This document shows positions 45,321 through 53,392 of a stretch of 64,000 nucleotides of DNA, one piece after another. Location: assembly GCA_965229355.1 (NCBI GenBank), contig OZ245869.1, positions 310,001 to 374,000 of the forward strand. Reading direction: 5' to 3'. The translations under genes were made by a program, and so were the position numbers. Origin of the DNA: GCA-2737725 sp965229355 (GTDB taxonomy: Bacteria > Pseudomonadota > Alphaproteobacteria > Rhodospirillales > Rhodospirillaceae). Every line of letters starts with the position of its first letter. Positions within the stretch are counted from its first letter, which is position 1. The notes beneath the pieces were generated by a model that worked only from the letters and a program-made list of their open reading frames with translations, made no database searches and was not told the origin of the DNA.

Positions 45321-46685
45321 ATGGAAGCATTTTCAAATCTGATTGCCACAGCATCGGATGTCGCGTTTGGGCCAGTCACGATTATTCTGATTTTGGGCAC
45401 AGGCATTTATCTCACGCTAGGTTTGCGATTTTTGCCATGGGTACGGCTGTGGGGCGGTTTACGCCAAGTCTACGATCCAGGCTTGATGTTCAGAAAAGAT
45501 AAAGCGGGCGAATTTTCTCCGCGCGATGGATTGATGACGGCGCTCGCGGGGATGGTCGGTATCGGCAAAATTGTCGGCGTCGCAACAGCAATCCATCTCG
45601 GCGGCCCCGGCGCTTTGTTCTGGATGTGGATGACAGCCTTTGTCGGCATGGGCACGCGTTATGCCGAAGCGTACTTGGCCGTGACATATCGCGAAGTAAC
45701 ACCACAGGGCACAATCCTGGCTGGGCCGATGTATTACATTAAACACGGCCTTGGAAAATCGTGGGTGTGGTTGGGCGGCATTTATGCGGTGTGCACGTGC
45801 ATTCAAGCCTTTGGCCCCAGCGCACAATCCAACACGATTGCAGAAGTGCTGAACACGAACTTAGGGATTCCGTTCTGGGGATCGCAGGTCATTCTGATTG
45901 TCTCCATCCTCCTGGTATTGGTGGGTGGGTTAAAGCGCTTGGCCACTGCATCAGATGCACTGGTGCCACTCATGGTCGGTGTGTATCTGCTGGCTGGCCT
46001 TGCAGTGCTGGTGGTCAATGCCGACAAAATACCAGGTGCGATTGCTGATATTATATCCAGCGCATTTACCGGGATGGCAGCAGTCGGTGGCTTTGCAGGC
46101 GCGGCGATCATCGAAGCCATTCGTTACGGCGTGGCACGCGGGATATACGCCAACGAAGCGGGCGTTGGCAGTGCGGCCATCGCGCATGGCACTACGCACA
46201 GCAGCGATGCCGTTGAGCAAGGTGTACTGGGTGCGGTTGGTGTGTTCGTGGACACCATTATTGTCTGCTCCATCACCGGCTTGGTGATTGTGGTGACTGG
46301 CGTGTGGCAATCGGGCGAGACCGGTGCAACATTGGCCGTCATGGCTTTTGACGCCGCCATTCCCGGTTTGGGCGGGCCCGTTGTTGCATTCAGCGTTGTG
46401 TTATTTGGGTACTCAACGCTGCTCGCCTGGGGCCTGTATGGCAGCCTGGCGCTGGCGTATTTGTTTGGTGAGAGAGCGCTGAAACCTGCACGCGTGATTT
46501 ATGCGTTCACGGTCTCATCGGGCGCGGTGCTGACGGTCGAGACCGTCTGGCAGTTTATCGATCTGTCATTCGCAATGATGGCAGCACCAAATCTCATCGC
46601 GCTGATTTTATTGGGCCCGAAAGTCTTCAGGGGAACACGCGAGGCCATCGCACGTTCCCCTGTTTTGGCCCCTGATAAAGAATGA
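45321..46685 (+). CDS. AGCS-family amino acid:cation symporter
   Basis: A 454-residue symporter of sodium:alanine symporter type with about 11 membrane segments. The signature ALAGMVGIGKIVGVATAI matches the AGCS motif (usually GxGNIxGVAxAI), with Lys where most members have Asn. MWMTAFVGMGTRYAEAYLAV and YANEAGVGSAAIAH are further hallmarks. It imports alanine, glycine or similar amino acids. The ATG at 45321 gives the normal length. The frame opens at 45228, which would add a stretch unlike the family. It converges with the unknown lipoprotein gene. Confidence 0.88.
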   Translation: MEAFSNLIATASDVAFGPVTIILILGTGIYLTLGLRFLPWVRLWGGLRQVYDPGLMFRKDKAGEFSPRDGLMTALAGMVGIGKIVGVATAIHLGGPGALFWMWMTAFVGMGTRYAEAYLAVTYREVTPQGTILAGPMYYIKHGLGKSWVWLGGIYAVCTCIQAFGPSAQSNTIAEVLNTNLGIPFWGSQVILIVSILLVLVGGLKRLATASDALVPLMVGVYLLAGLAVLVVNADKIPGAIADIISSAFTGMAAVGGFAGAAIIEAIRYGVARGIYANEAGVGSAAIAHGTTHSSDAVEQGVLGAVGVFVDTIIVCSITGLVIVVTGVWQSGETGATLAVMAFDAAIPGLGGPVVAFSVVLFGYSTLLAWGLYGSLALAYLFGERALKPARVIYAFTVSSGAVLTVETVWQFIDLSFAMMAAPNLIALILLGPKVFRGTREAIARSPVLAPDKE

Positions 46686-46695
46686 AGCTTTGTTT

Positions 46696-48483
46696 TTAGC
46701 GCTTTTCGCTCTTCACATATTTCACGACTTCATCGGCCAGCAATTTGCCCATGCGCGGATCGTCGTTGGCCGGAACCCACATCGCCCAAGTGCCGGTATA
46801 TTGGTTTTGCACCGGCTTATCGTCGCTCGGCGCGCCTTTGGTTGTATCGTAGCCCAACTGGCCGTAGGCCGAGATATCGAACGCCAGTGACGGGTCAACG
46901 TCTTCACGCGCTTTGTCGATGGGTGATTGGCGCGGCGGCGGATACGGACGGCCATCCTTACAGCCGCCCATTTCAAAACAACAAGCTTGCGTCGTGCCGT
47001 TGATCTTGCATTCCTTCTCAACCCATATGCCCCAGTAATCCGCGAACGGATTGCCGTGGTTCGGGTAGAGAGTGCGATTGCCGGTTTTGGCGTACAGCCA
47101 GGTTTTCGAGCCGATTTCCTTGGCGATTTGGTTGGGCACTTCCACCAAATCCAACGCCGAGTGAATCACGATCTGCGAGAAGATCACCACGATGTGTTTT
47201 ACACCGCGATCTTTCAGCATCGTCAGCGCATCCCAATACCGATACTGGTGATCGCCACCCGGCAGCACGCCGTTTTGCTCGTACAGCCACGCGTTGCCCA
47301 AATCTTCGCCGCGCATCGCGCGGTCGCGCTCTAAGTTAGAACGCACCCGGCCACCAATTTTGATGTTGGGGTTGGGCTGGCGCAAACCCATCCAACTGCC
47401 GACAATGTTATCCGCTTTGATGCCGGGATAACGCTTCAGCAGTTCTTTCTTGATGTTCGCATCTAACACCAACGTGTCGTTGATCTTGGGGTCAAACGCT
47501 TCATTCCCTTCACGCGTCGCGTGATTGATGAACATCACCGCTGTATCGGCAGGCGCTACAGCCGGATTGAAAGACTTCACCACGCCATCGACCATCATGT
47601 TGACCAGCAGCGGATCATCCATGATCGGGTTAGGGCGGCCTTCGATGCTGACTTTTTTGTCGGCTTTAGGCTCACCCAGCGAGCGCGTCCAGCCCGGCGG
47701 ATCGTTCGGGTAGCTTTCGGTCATCAAGTCCGTGATGTCGTTCAGCCACCGTGCTTTGATGTTGGTGCCGTGGGTTTTGTTCCAATCGTCCAGCATCATG
47801 CGCGTCATGGTGACGACATCGTAGGATTTCCAGAAGCGCGTGCCAGCGACCGTCATATCGATCATCACCAACTCGTCAGCACCTTGCTTTAAGAGCCGCT
47901 CGCCAGGACCGTCGACATTGTAACGCTCTGGGCTGCAATCCTTCCATGGGCCGCCGTCTTTTTCGCTGCCGCAGTAGGTCAGCTTCACGCCGCCCGGCAC
48001 TTGCGGGTTATACATATGGCGCGGCCACGCGAGATGCTTGGTTTGTTCTTTCGCGCCGATCCATTGCGCGCGGTCAGCGATAAACTTCACGCCGAGTTTT
48101 TTCTCGGCTTTCTTCAATTCTTTTTCAAAGTCGGCAAATTGCTTCTCGGTGTACTCCACCGACGGGTCTTTGCCGCCCATGCGTTCAGAAGCAAACCGAT
48201 ACTTCTTCAACTGCGTTGATGCGTTGGCATACGACTGGCTATCGCCTTGCTTGGCCACCGTCGGCCATGCTTCAGCATTCCAGATCACGTTTTTGAAGAT
48301 CGGGTTATGCGGATCGTACTGAAAGAATTGCAGCGTGTTATCCCACTGACTGAACACGTCTTGTTCTTCCGTGCCGCCGTGCACAACGAAAATGACGCCA
48401 ACGGTTCTCTGCTTTGAAGCAGGTGCCATGGCGCAAGATGTCAGCGCGGCAAATGCCGCACACGCGGCTAGAAAACGTTTCAT
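46696..48483 (-). CDS. Large lipoprotein of unknown family
   Basis: A 595-residue lipoprotein: MKRFLAACAAFAALTSC has the lipobox LTSC (Cys17). The mature part begins VGVIFVVHGGTEEQDVF, which recalls the first strand of chelatase-like or hydrolase folds. It has many Trp, a cysteine-rich stretch (ECKINGTTQACCFEMGGC) near 505-525, and a segment HIVVIFSQIVIHSALDLVEVPNQI. I cannot place it in a family. The start overlaps the region of TTGTATACAA copy 2. It is divergent from the nitrilase gene, and the shared operator suggests joint regulation. Confidence 0.7.
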   Translation of the reverse strand: MKRFLAACAAFAALTSCAMAPASKQRTVGVIFVVHGGTEEQDVFSQWDNTLQFFQYDPHNPIFKNVIWNAEAWPTVAKQGDSQSYANASTQLKKYRFASERMGGKDPSVEYTEKQFADFEKELKKAEKKLGVKFIADRAQWIGAKEQTKHLAWPRHMYNPQVPGGVKLTYCGSEKDGGPWKDCSPERYNVDGPGERLLKQGADELVMIDMTVAGTRFWKSYDVVTMTRMMLDDWNKTHGTNIKARWLNDITDLMTESYPNDPPGWTRSLGEPKADKKVSIEGRPNPIMDDPLLVNMMVDGVVKSFNPAVAPADTAVMFINHATREGNEAFDPKINDTLVLDANIKKELLKRYPGIKADNIVGSWMGLRQPNPNIKIGGRVRSNLERDRAMRGEDLGNAWLYEQNGVLPGGDHQYRYWDALTMLKDRGVKHIVVIFSQIVIHSALDLVEVPNQIAKEIGSKTWLYAKTGNRTLYPNHGNPFADYWGIWVEKECKINGTTQACCFEMGGCKDGRPYPPPRQSPIDKAREDVDPSLAFDISAYGQLGYDTTKGAPSDDKPVQNQYTGTWAMWVPANDDPRMGKLLADEVVKYVKSEKR

Positions 48484-48811
48484 GACCCTCACCTTGTATA
48501 CAAAATCGTGACTTATGGCCCATCAAAATCTGCAGCGTCGGATTCAAATGAGCGCCACTCGCGCGCACTCTCTTTGCTATCGATGCAGCGATCTTCAATT
48601 TCTCAGCAGCACTGACCTTCGAAGGGTACATTGCGTGCTGCACGTGTCCTCGCAAACAAGCTCAAATTATACGGTCTGCATGGCATTCGGTTTAACCTGT
48701 CGATGGAAATGCGGCCAACGCTCGGACAGTGGAATAGCTGTTTAAGGCTGCCTTGCACGCACTTGTGACCGGTGCAAAGGATGGAGCCTAAGTTTTGGGG
48801 AGCAGACGACA
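48484..48811. other. Intergenic region between the lipoprotein and nitrilase genes
   Basis: It is 328 bp long. Besides the TTGTATACAA palindrome at the left end it holds no convincing gene. Short open frames of 76-83 codons in it have poor starts and no protein-like pattern. Both promoters of the divergent pair should be here. Confidence 0.5.
48494..48503. promoter_or_regulatory. Palindrome TTGTATACAA (copy 2)
   Basis: It lies 11 nt upstream of the ATG of the minus-strand lipoprotein gene, next to its ribosome site (AAGGTGAGG). A bound repressor would cover the translation-start region and the early transcript. Confidence 0.55.
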
Positions 48812-49876
48812 ATGATTCAGCCGTGGACCGCGACTTGTATACAAGTTTACACACATTGCGTGAACGGGCTAACCACCCGTGCCGACGCCATGGCCCTCGT
48901 CAACAAGAGTGTGGACCGCTGGTTGGAACTGGCCAAAGCCGGTGCGCGCATGAGCGGCGGCGGCAAACAACTGATGCTGTTCCCGGAATTTGCACTGACG
49001 GGTTTTCCGCTGCACGAAACCGCAGCCGAGTGGATTGAAAAAGCCTGCATTGAAGTTCCGGGCCCAATCACCGAGCGTTTCCAGAAAGCTGCACAAGAGC
49101 TGAAATGCTATTTCGGCTTGAATGCATACGAGCGCGACCCCGAATGGCCGGGCCGTTACTTCAACTGTTCATTCATCATCGGGCCCAACGGAGATATTTT
49201 AATCAAGTATCGCCGCATTAACACAGTGCACACCGGCTCACCGCACGACTTTATGGATAAGTACCTCGATAAATACGGCATCGAAGGCACGTTCCCGGTC
49301 GCGAAAACCGAACTCGGCAACTTATCCATCATGCCCTGCGGCGAAATCATGTACCCAGAAGCCGCACGCATGTTCATGTTCCGTGGCGCAGAAGTTTTAC
49401 TGCACCCCACATCAGACCACGGCCTTGAAGATAAGTGGGGCTGGGAGTCCGCCAAGAAAGTGCGCGCCTCGGAAAACATGATGTACCTGATCTCGTGCAA
49501 TGCCACGGGCCAGATCGGCACTTACATCCCCGAAGGTCAGACCATGGGGAACTCGAAGATCATTGATTACAACGGCATGGTGCTCGCTAAAACCGGCGGG
49601 CCTGGTGAAAGCACCACGGCATCAGCCATTATCGACGTTGAAGCGTTGCGCCGCGCCCGCCTGCAACCGGGCGCTGGCAATCGTTTGCTGCGTCAGCGTT
49701 TGGAAATTTACCGCCCACTCTATAATTCATCGAGTTTCTATCCGCCCAACCAGTTCGCTGATCAGCCGATGGATTCCAAAGCGCGCATTATGGAAATTCA
49801 GGAACGCGCGTTGAAGAATATGGAACAAGCGGGCGTGATTACGTACCCCGAGAACGCGCGCAAAGCGGCAGAATAA
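48812..49876 (+). CDS. Nitrilase-superfamily amidohydrolase
   Basis: A 354-residue carbon-nitrogen hydrolase. The catalytic set is complete: Glu59 in FPEFALTG, Lys132 in IKYRRI and Cys176 in IMPCGEIMYPE. The family breaks amide, nitrile or carbamoyl bonds. The CGE pattern and long C-terminal extension (about 300-354) point to an amidase or carbamoylase branch, with the substrate unknown. The first strand, TATCIQVYTH, supports the start at 48812, so the palindrome at 48834-48845 falls inside codons 8-12. An MFS gene follows after 19 nt, so this is probably an uptake-plus-hydrolysis operon. Confidence 0.88.
   Translation: MIQPWTATCIQVYTHCVNGLTTRADAMALVNKSVDRWLELAKAGARMSGGGKQLMLFPEFALTGFPLHETAAEWIEKACIEVPGPITERFQKAAQELKCYFGLNAYERDPEWPGRYFNCSFIIGPNGDILIKYRRINTVHTGSPHDFMDKYLDKYGIEGTFPVAKTELGNLSIMPCGEIMYPEAARMFMFRGAEVLLHPTSDHGLEDKWGWESAKKVRASENMMYLISCNATGQIGTYIPEGQTMGNSKIIDYNGMVLAKTGGPGESTTASAIIDVEALRRARLQPGAGNRLLRQRLEIYRPLYNSSSFYPPNQFADQPMDSKARIMEIQERALKNMEQAGVITYPENARKAAE
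48834..48845. promoter_or_regulatory. Palindrome CTTGTATACAAG (copy 3, within the nitrilase coding start)
   Basis: A 12-bp perfect palindrome with the same core as copies 1 and 2. It lies 22 nt inside the nitrilase reading frame. Its position near the 5-prime end would allow a roadblock type of repression, but coding constraint could also have produced it. Confidence 0.4.
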
Positions 49877-49895
49877 AAGTAAGGTTGCGGCATAA

Positions 49896-51176
49896 ATGGA
49901 AAACAGTACAGGCGTCACCCCAGGGTACCGTCGTTATCTCCTGGGGCTGATGCTAGTCTGCCTGATCGTCAACTTCATCGACCGGCAGTTACCCGCGATT
50001 TTGCTGCCGGAGATTAAGAAAGACCTCGATCTGTCTGACACGCAGCTTGGTTTTATTACCGGCCTCGCGTTTGCAATTTTCTATTCCACCGTCGGCATTT
50101 TTGTCGGCCGCATTGGCGACACCTACAGCCGCCGCAATGTGCTGGCAGCCTGCATTGGTTTGTGGAGCTTAGCCACCGCCGCATCGGGAGCCGCCAACAA
50201 CTTTATTCAAATGGCCCTGGCCCGGTTTGCTGTAGGCTTTGGTGAAGCAGGCTTAACGCCCATTGCGCACTCGCTGATTTCTGATCTCTATCCACCCGGC
50301 AAGCGCGCAGCCGCCATGGGCATTTATACGGCGGGCGTGCCACTTGGCCTGCTTGTAGCCTTCTTGGGCGGCGCCTGGATTACCGAAGTGTTTGGCTGGC
50401 GCATGGCGTTCTTTGCACTGGGCCTGCCGGGCGTTGCACTGGCGTTGGTGGTGTTCTTCACCGTGAAAGAAACACCGCGTGGCGGGGTTGATCAGCTGGT
50501 CGATACCGGCGCACCACCGCCGCTGTGGGATGTATTCAAAACACTGATCGCGATTCCAAGTTTTCGCCATTGCTGCTTGGCCACATCCTTCACCGGAATG
50601 GTCTACACCTGCATTCAAACCTGGGGGCCATCGTTCCTCTCGCGCTCGTTCGAGATGAGCTTGGCCGAGATCGGCGCGTGGATTGCCCCCATCGCAGGTT
50701 TGGGCGGGATGTTAGGTACGATGATCGGCGGCGCGGTCGCGGATAAATTATCGGCGAACGACAAACGCTGGATGGGCACTGTTCCGGCCATTGCCGTGGC
50801 TGTTGCCACGCTGATTGGCACATTTGCATTTTTATCAGGCACGCCGTGGTTGGCCATTGTGCTGCTCGCCGTGCCGTTAATGCTGTACCCTGTACACTTG
50901 CCCATCTACGGCACGATTTTGCAGGGCTTGGCCAGCGTGCGTATGCGCAGTTCGTTCCCAGCCATTTCGTTATTCATCGCGGGCATGATCGGCCTTGGCA
51001 TCGGCCCGCAAATGGTTGGCGTGGCCAGCGACCTCGTGCGTCCGTTTGCCGGTGAAGAATCGCTGCGTTATGCGCTGGCGCTGATTGTACCCTTCTTTGG
51101 GTTCTGGGCCGCCCTGCACTTCTATTTGGGCGGCAAACACATCGCTGCAGATTTCGCCAAGGCCCGCGAACGCTAA
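49896..51176 (+). CDS. MFS transporter (spinster-like)
   Basis: A 426-residue transporter with 12 predicted membrane segments. The N-terminal segments read YLLGLMLVCLIVNFIDRQLP followed by LGFITGLAFAIFYSTVGIFVGRIGD, the pattern of the spinster-like MFS branch common in alpha- and gammaproteobacteria with aromatic or lipid catabolism. GRIGDTYSRRNVL holds the loop 2-3 motif. It probably imports the substrate of the nitrilase, whose stop lies 19 nt upstream, or of the next genes. A 99-nt gap separates the next gene. Confidence 0.87.
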   Translation: MENSTGVTPGYRRYLLGLMLVCLIVNFIDRQLPAILLPEIKKDLDLSDTQLGFITGLAFAIFYSTVGIFVGRIGDTYSRRNVLAACIGLWSLATAASGAANNFIQMALARFAVGFGEAGLTPIAHSLISDLYPPGKRAAAMGIYTAGVPLGLLVAFLGGAWITEVFGWRMAFFALGLPGVALALVVFFTVKETPRGGVDQLVDTGAPPPLWDVFKTLIAIPSFRHCCLATSFTGMVYTCIQTWGPSFLSRSFEMSLAEIGAWIAPIAGLGGMLGTMIGGAVADKLSANDKRWMGTVPAIAVAVATLIGTFAFLSGTPWLAIVLLAVPLMLYPVHLPIYGTILQGLASVRMRSSFPAISLFIAGMIGLGIGPQMVGVASDLVRPFAGEESLRYALALIVPFFGFWAALHFYLGGKHIAADFAKARER

Positions 51177-51275
51177 CCACCCCTTCTCCTCTCAACACGT
51201 GAACACACCCACACAAAGCATGGCGGGATGTTGGACAGCGCCCTAGCATAAGCGCTTATTGTGTTGAGGGGCGCG

Positions 51276-51968
51276 ATGAAACACCGGTCTTATAGCGGTA
51301 AAGTTGTCTACATCACCGACGGCAAAGGCGAGATGGGCCGCGAGATGTTTTACGTCACCATCCAGCCCGACGGCACACGCACCATGCGCGTCACCTGCGA
51401 GATGGATGATGATCGTCTCGTGCGCGATGTGGTGATGACAGTCGATAAAGACTGGCAACCAATGGACGCTTATGTGCGCCTCACCATCCAGGAAAAATTC
51501 TCAGGCTCGGGCTGGTTCCGCTTCACCGACAATATGGCCGAGTGCGAAGCTTATACGGCGAACGAAGGCCGCATTAGCCAAGCGATCCCCACAGCAACCC
51601 GCACGAACAGCTTTGGCACACACCCCGTGCACAGCGACGCTTGGGGCTTGGCCAAATTCAAAGAGCGTATTCCCGGCGGCATTATTGAACACCAGGGCAT
51701 CACGTTCACCACATCACATAATGCGAATGGCGGCACTGGCCCCTACTTGATGCCATCGTCAGGCCGCATTAAACGCCGCTACGTTGGCCTTGAAGATGTC
51801 GAAGTGCCCGCAGGCAAATTCAAAGCGCACCATTTTCAAATGCTATTCAGCGATTACCCACCGCTTGATGCCTGGGCGACAGATCAAGACTGCGTGCCGG
51901 TGCGCATTCGCTGGGATCACTTAAAGCAAACCTACGACTTGGTGGAACTGAACGGCGACTGGCGCTGA
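51276..51968 (+). CDS. Hypothetical beta-rich protein (DUF3108-like)
   Basis: A 230-residue protein without a signal or membrane segment. Alternating strands (SGKVVYITDGKGEMGREMFYVTI, TMRVTCEMDD, RYVGLEDVEVPAGKFKAHHFQM) suggest a beta-rich clam or lipocalin-like fold. The phrase EVPAGKFKAHHFQ is seen in DUF3108-type proteins. The start ATG 51276 is supported by GAGGGG 5 nt upstream, so a TTG at 51261 is less likely. It precedes the DUF1838 gene by 31 nt and is likely cotranscribed. Function unknown. Confidence 0.6.
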   Translation: MKHRSYSGKVVYITDGKGEMGREMFYVTIQPDGTRTMRVTCEMDDDRLVRDVVMTVDKDWQPMDAYVRLTIQEKFSGSGWFRFTDNMAECEAYTANEGRISQAIPTATRTNSFGTHPVHSDAWGLAKFKERIPGGIIEHQGITFTTSHNANGGTGPYLMPSSGRIKRRYVGLEDVEVPAGKFKAHHFQMLFSDYPPLDAWATDQDCVPVRIRWDHLKQTYDLVELNGDWR

Positions 51969-51999
51969 GTTTAAATTCAAACAGTTTGGCGAGGACAAC

Positions 52000-52881
52000 A
52001 TGAGTGCAGATGTATCTCGGCGTAATTTCGGTGCGGCAGCGGTTGGTTTTGGTTTGACCGCAACCGCAAGCCTTCCCGCAGCGGCAGCAACGCCCAAAAC
52101 CCTCCCCACCGATCCCAAAGCCATCACCGAAGCGCTGGTGCGCATTTACGGCACCTCGGGCAAAGGCCCGGTGATCTGGAAAACACGCGGCACGGTTTAC
52201 GGCGTGCAATCCAATGCCGTGACACCATTGATTGGTTTTCGCGGTTCAGAGACAGCCTGGTGGACGCGCAAAGATGAAAACACCTGGGTGCGCTACTCAT
52301 CCACACTTTCATTTTTCCAAGACTTAGAAACTGGCAAGTTCATCGACGAGTTCAAAAATCCGTTGAATGGCAAAACAGTGAAAGTCGGCGTCAGCTACAT
52401 CCGCCATAAAGAAGGCGAGTATCGCACCCCCAAGGGCGATTACTACGGCAGCATGAAGAAAGCGTTCCCCGACACGTATAAGGATGAAACGCCAAAACCG
52501 AATTGGACGCTGGATGGCGACACCATTCGCCTGAAAGGCGCATCAAACTTCCCGCCCATCCTGCAACAACCCAGCAAAGAGTCGGTTACGCAAATTGCAA
52601 AAGCCTCTGAAGTGTTCGACCCCAAAGTCGAAACACCCTGGGGCACATGCGTGGGCTGGAATATCCGTGTGTGGGAGCGTTGGCTCGAGATGGGTGATGC
52701 GCCCGGCCACGACATCTGGCATTTCGACGGCGTGAAACTGACCAGCTTCGATGGATTGGACGCAGACTATCTAGAACGTGCGCGTGCCATGACGCCGAAG
52801 TTCGATACATCGCCCGAGTTTGATGACGGCCCCAGCTTCTTTGAGCGCATTTTAGAGTTACGCAAAAACAAGCCAGCTTAG
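52000..52881 (+). CDS. DUF1838 family exported protein (second copy)
   Basis: A 293-residue protein with a Tat-like signal: SRRNFGAAAVGFGLTATA followed by an AAAA cleavage region near 34. The mature part has the DUF1838 style, with LVRIYGTSGKGPVIWKTRGTVY, FRGSETAWWTRKDENTWVRYSSTLSFF, a W-rich centre and a C-terminal FFERILELRKNKPA. It resembles the 38213-39082 product in layout and length but has low direct similarity by eye. An AGGAC site precedes the ATG. It is the last gene before the terminator at 52911. Confidence 0.65.
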   Translation: MSADVSRRNFGAAAVGFGLTATASLPAAAATPKTLPTDPKAITEALVRIYGTSGKGPVIWKTRGTVYGVQSNAVTPLIGFRGSETAWWTRKDENTWVRYSSTLSFFQDLETGKFIDEFKNPLNGKTVKVGVSYIRHKEGEYRTPKGDYYGSMKKAFPDTYKDETPKPNWTLDGDTIRLKGASNFPPILQQPSKESVTQIAKASEVFDPKVETPWGTCVGWNIRVWERWLEMGDAPGHDIWHFDGVKLTSFDGLDADYLERARAMTPKFDTSPEFDDGPSFFERILELRKNKPA

Positions 52882-52910
52882 TTTGCTATTCTCATTATCC
52901 CAGAAATGCG

Positions 52911-52938
52911 GAACCCCGCCGGGGGGAGGGCGGGGTTC
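52911..52938 (+). terminator. Terminator hairpin after the DUF1838 gene
   Basis: GAACCCCGCC pairs with GGCGGGGTTC (10 bp) with an 8-nt loop, followed by TTCG on the plus strand. The T run is short, so termination may be partial. Confidence 0.6.
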
Positions 52939-53007
52939 TTCGCAGTCCGAAGCTATCGGGGGAGAGACGCTTCGTAAAAAGTGGGTCGTAAAAAACGTGT
53001 GAGATAT

Positions 53008-53154
53008 TTAGCTTCGCGAAATCGACTTGTTCAAAACGGTTGTGTCGGGCTTCATAAAATGGCTTTGGGCCATTGAACTATGACCAGCAACAACAAACGC
53101 CGAACCGACAGCCAAGCCGATAATCAGAGCAAACTTTTGCAAAAAGTCGGTCAT
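53008..53154 (-). CDS. Possible 48-residue small exported protein
   Basis: A minus-strand frame from ATG 53154 (or ATG 53163) to TAA at 53008. The product begins MTDFLQKFALIIGLAVGSAF and then VVAGHSSMAQSH, which looks like a signal peptide with a possible cleavage after SSMA, leaving about 25 residues ending in KSISRS. The ribosome site is weak (GGA before 53154). It fills part of a 511-nt stretch without any other gene, next to a terminator. It may be a true small secreted or membrane peptide, but chance is not excluded. Confidence 0.4.
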   Translation of the reverse strand: MTDFLQKFALIIGLAVGSAFVVAGHSSMAQSHFMKPDTTVLNKSISRS

Positions 53155-53392
53155 GGGGGTCATCCATTTTTAAGTCTGTAAGGCCACCGGCCTTGACCCC
53201 ATTTCGTGCGCAAACAGTGAATGCTTTGTTAACAGCTGCAACGACGTGGAAATCAATGCCTTAGCGATGACAGAAAAACGCCACATCAGGCGAATTGGTT
53301 CCAAAACCAACCGACTCGACTCGGCTAAAATACTGTCGACTCGCTAAATAATTGCTGCAACTTTTTCCAAAGCACGCGTGACCATCGCGGCT

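Noticed and set aside
48515..48745. A 76-codon plus-strand open frame between the lipoprotein and nitrilase genes
   Set aside because: It has no ribosome site and an unlikely residue mix (rich in Cys, Arg, Ser), and the region must hold the divergent promoters.
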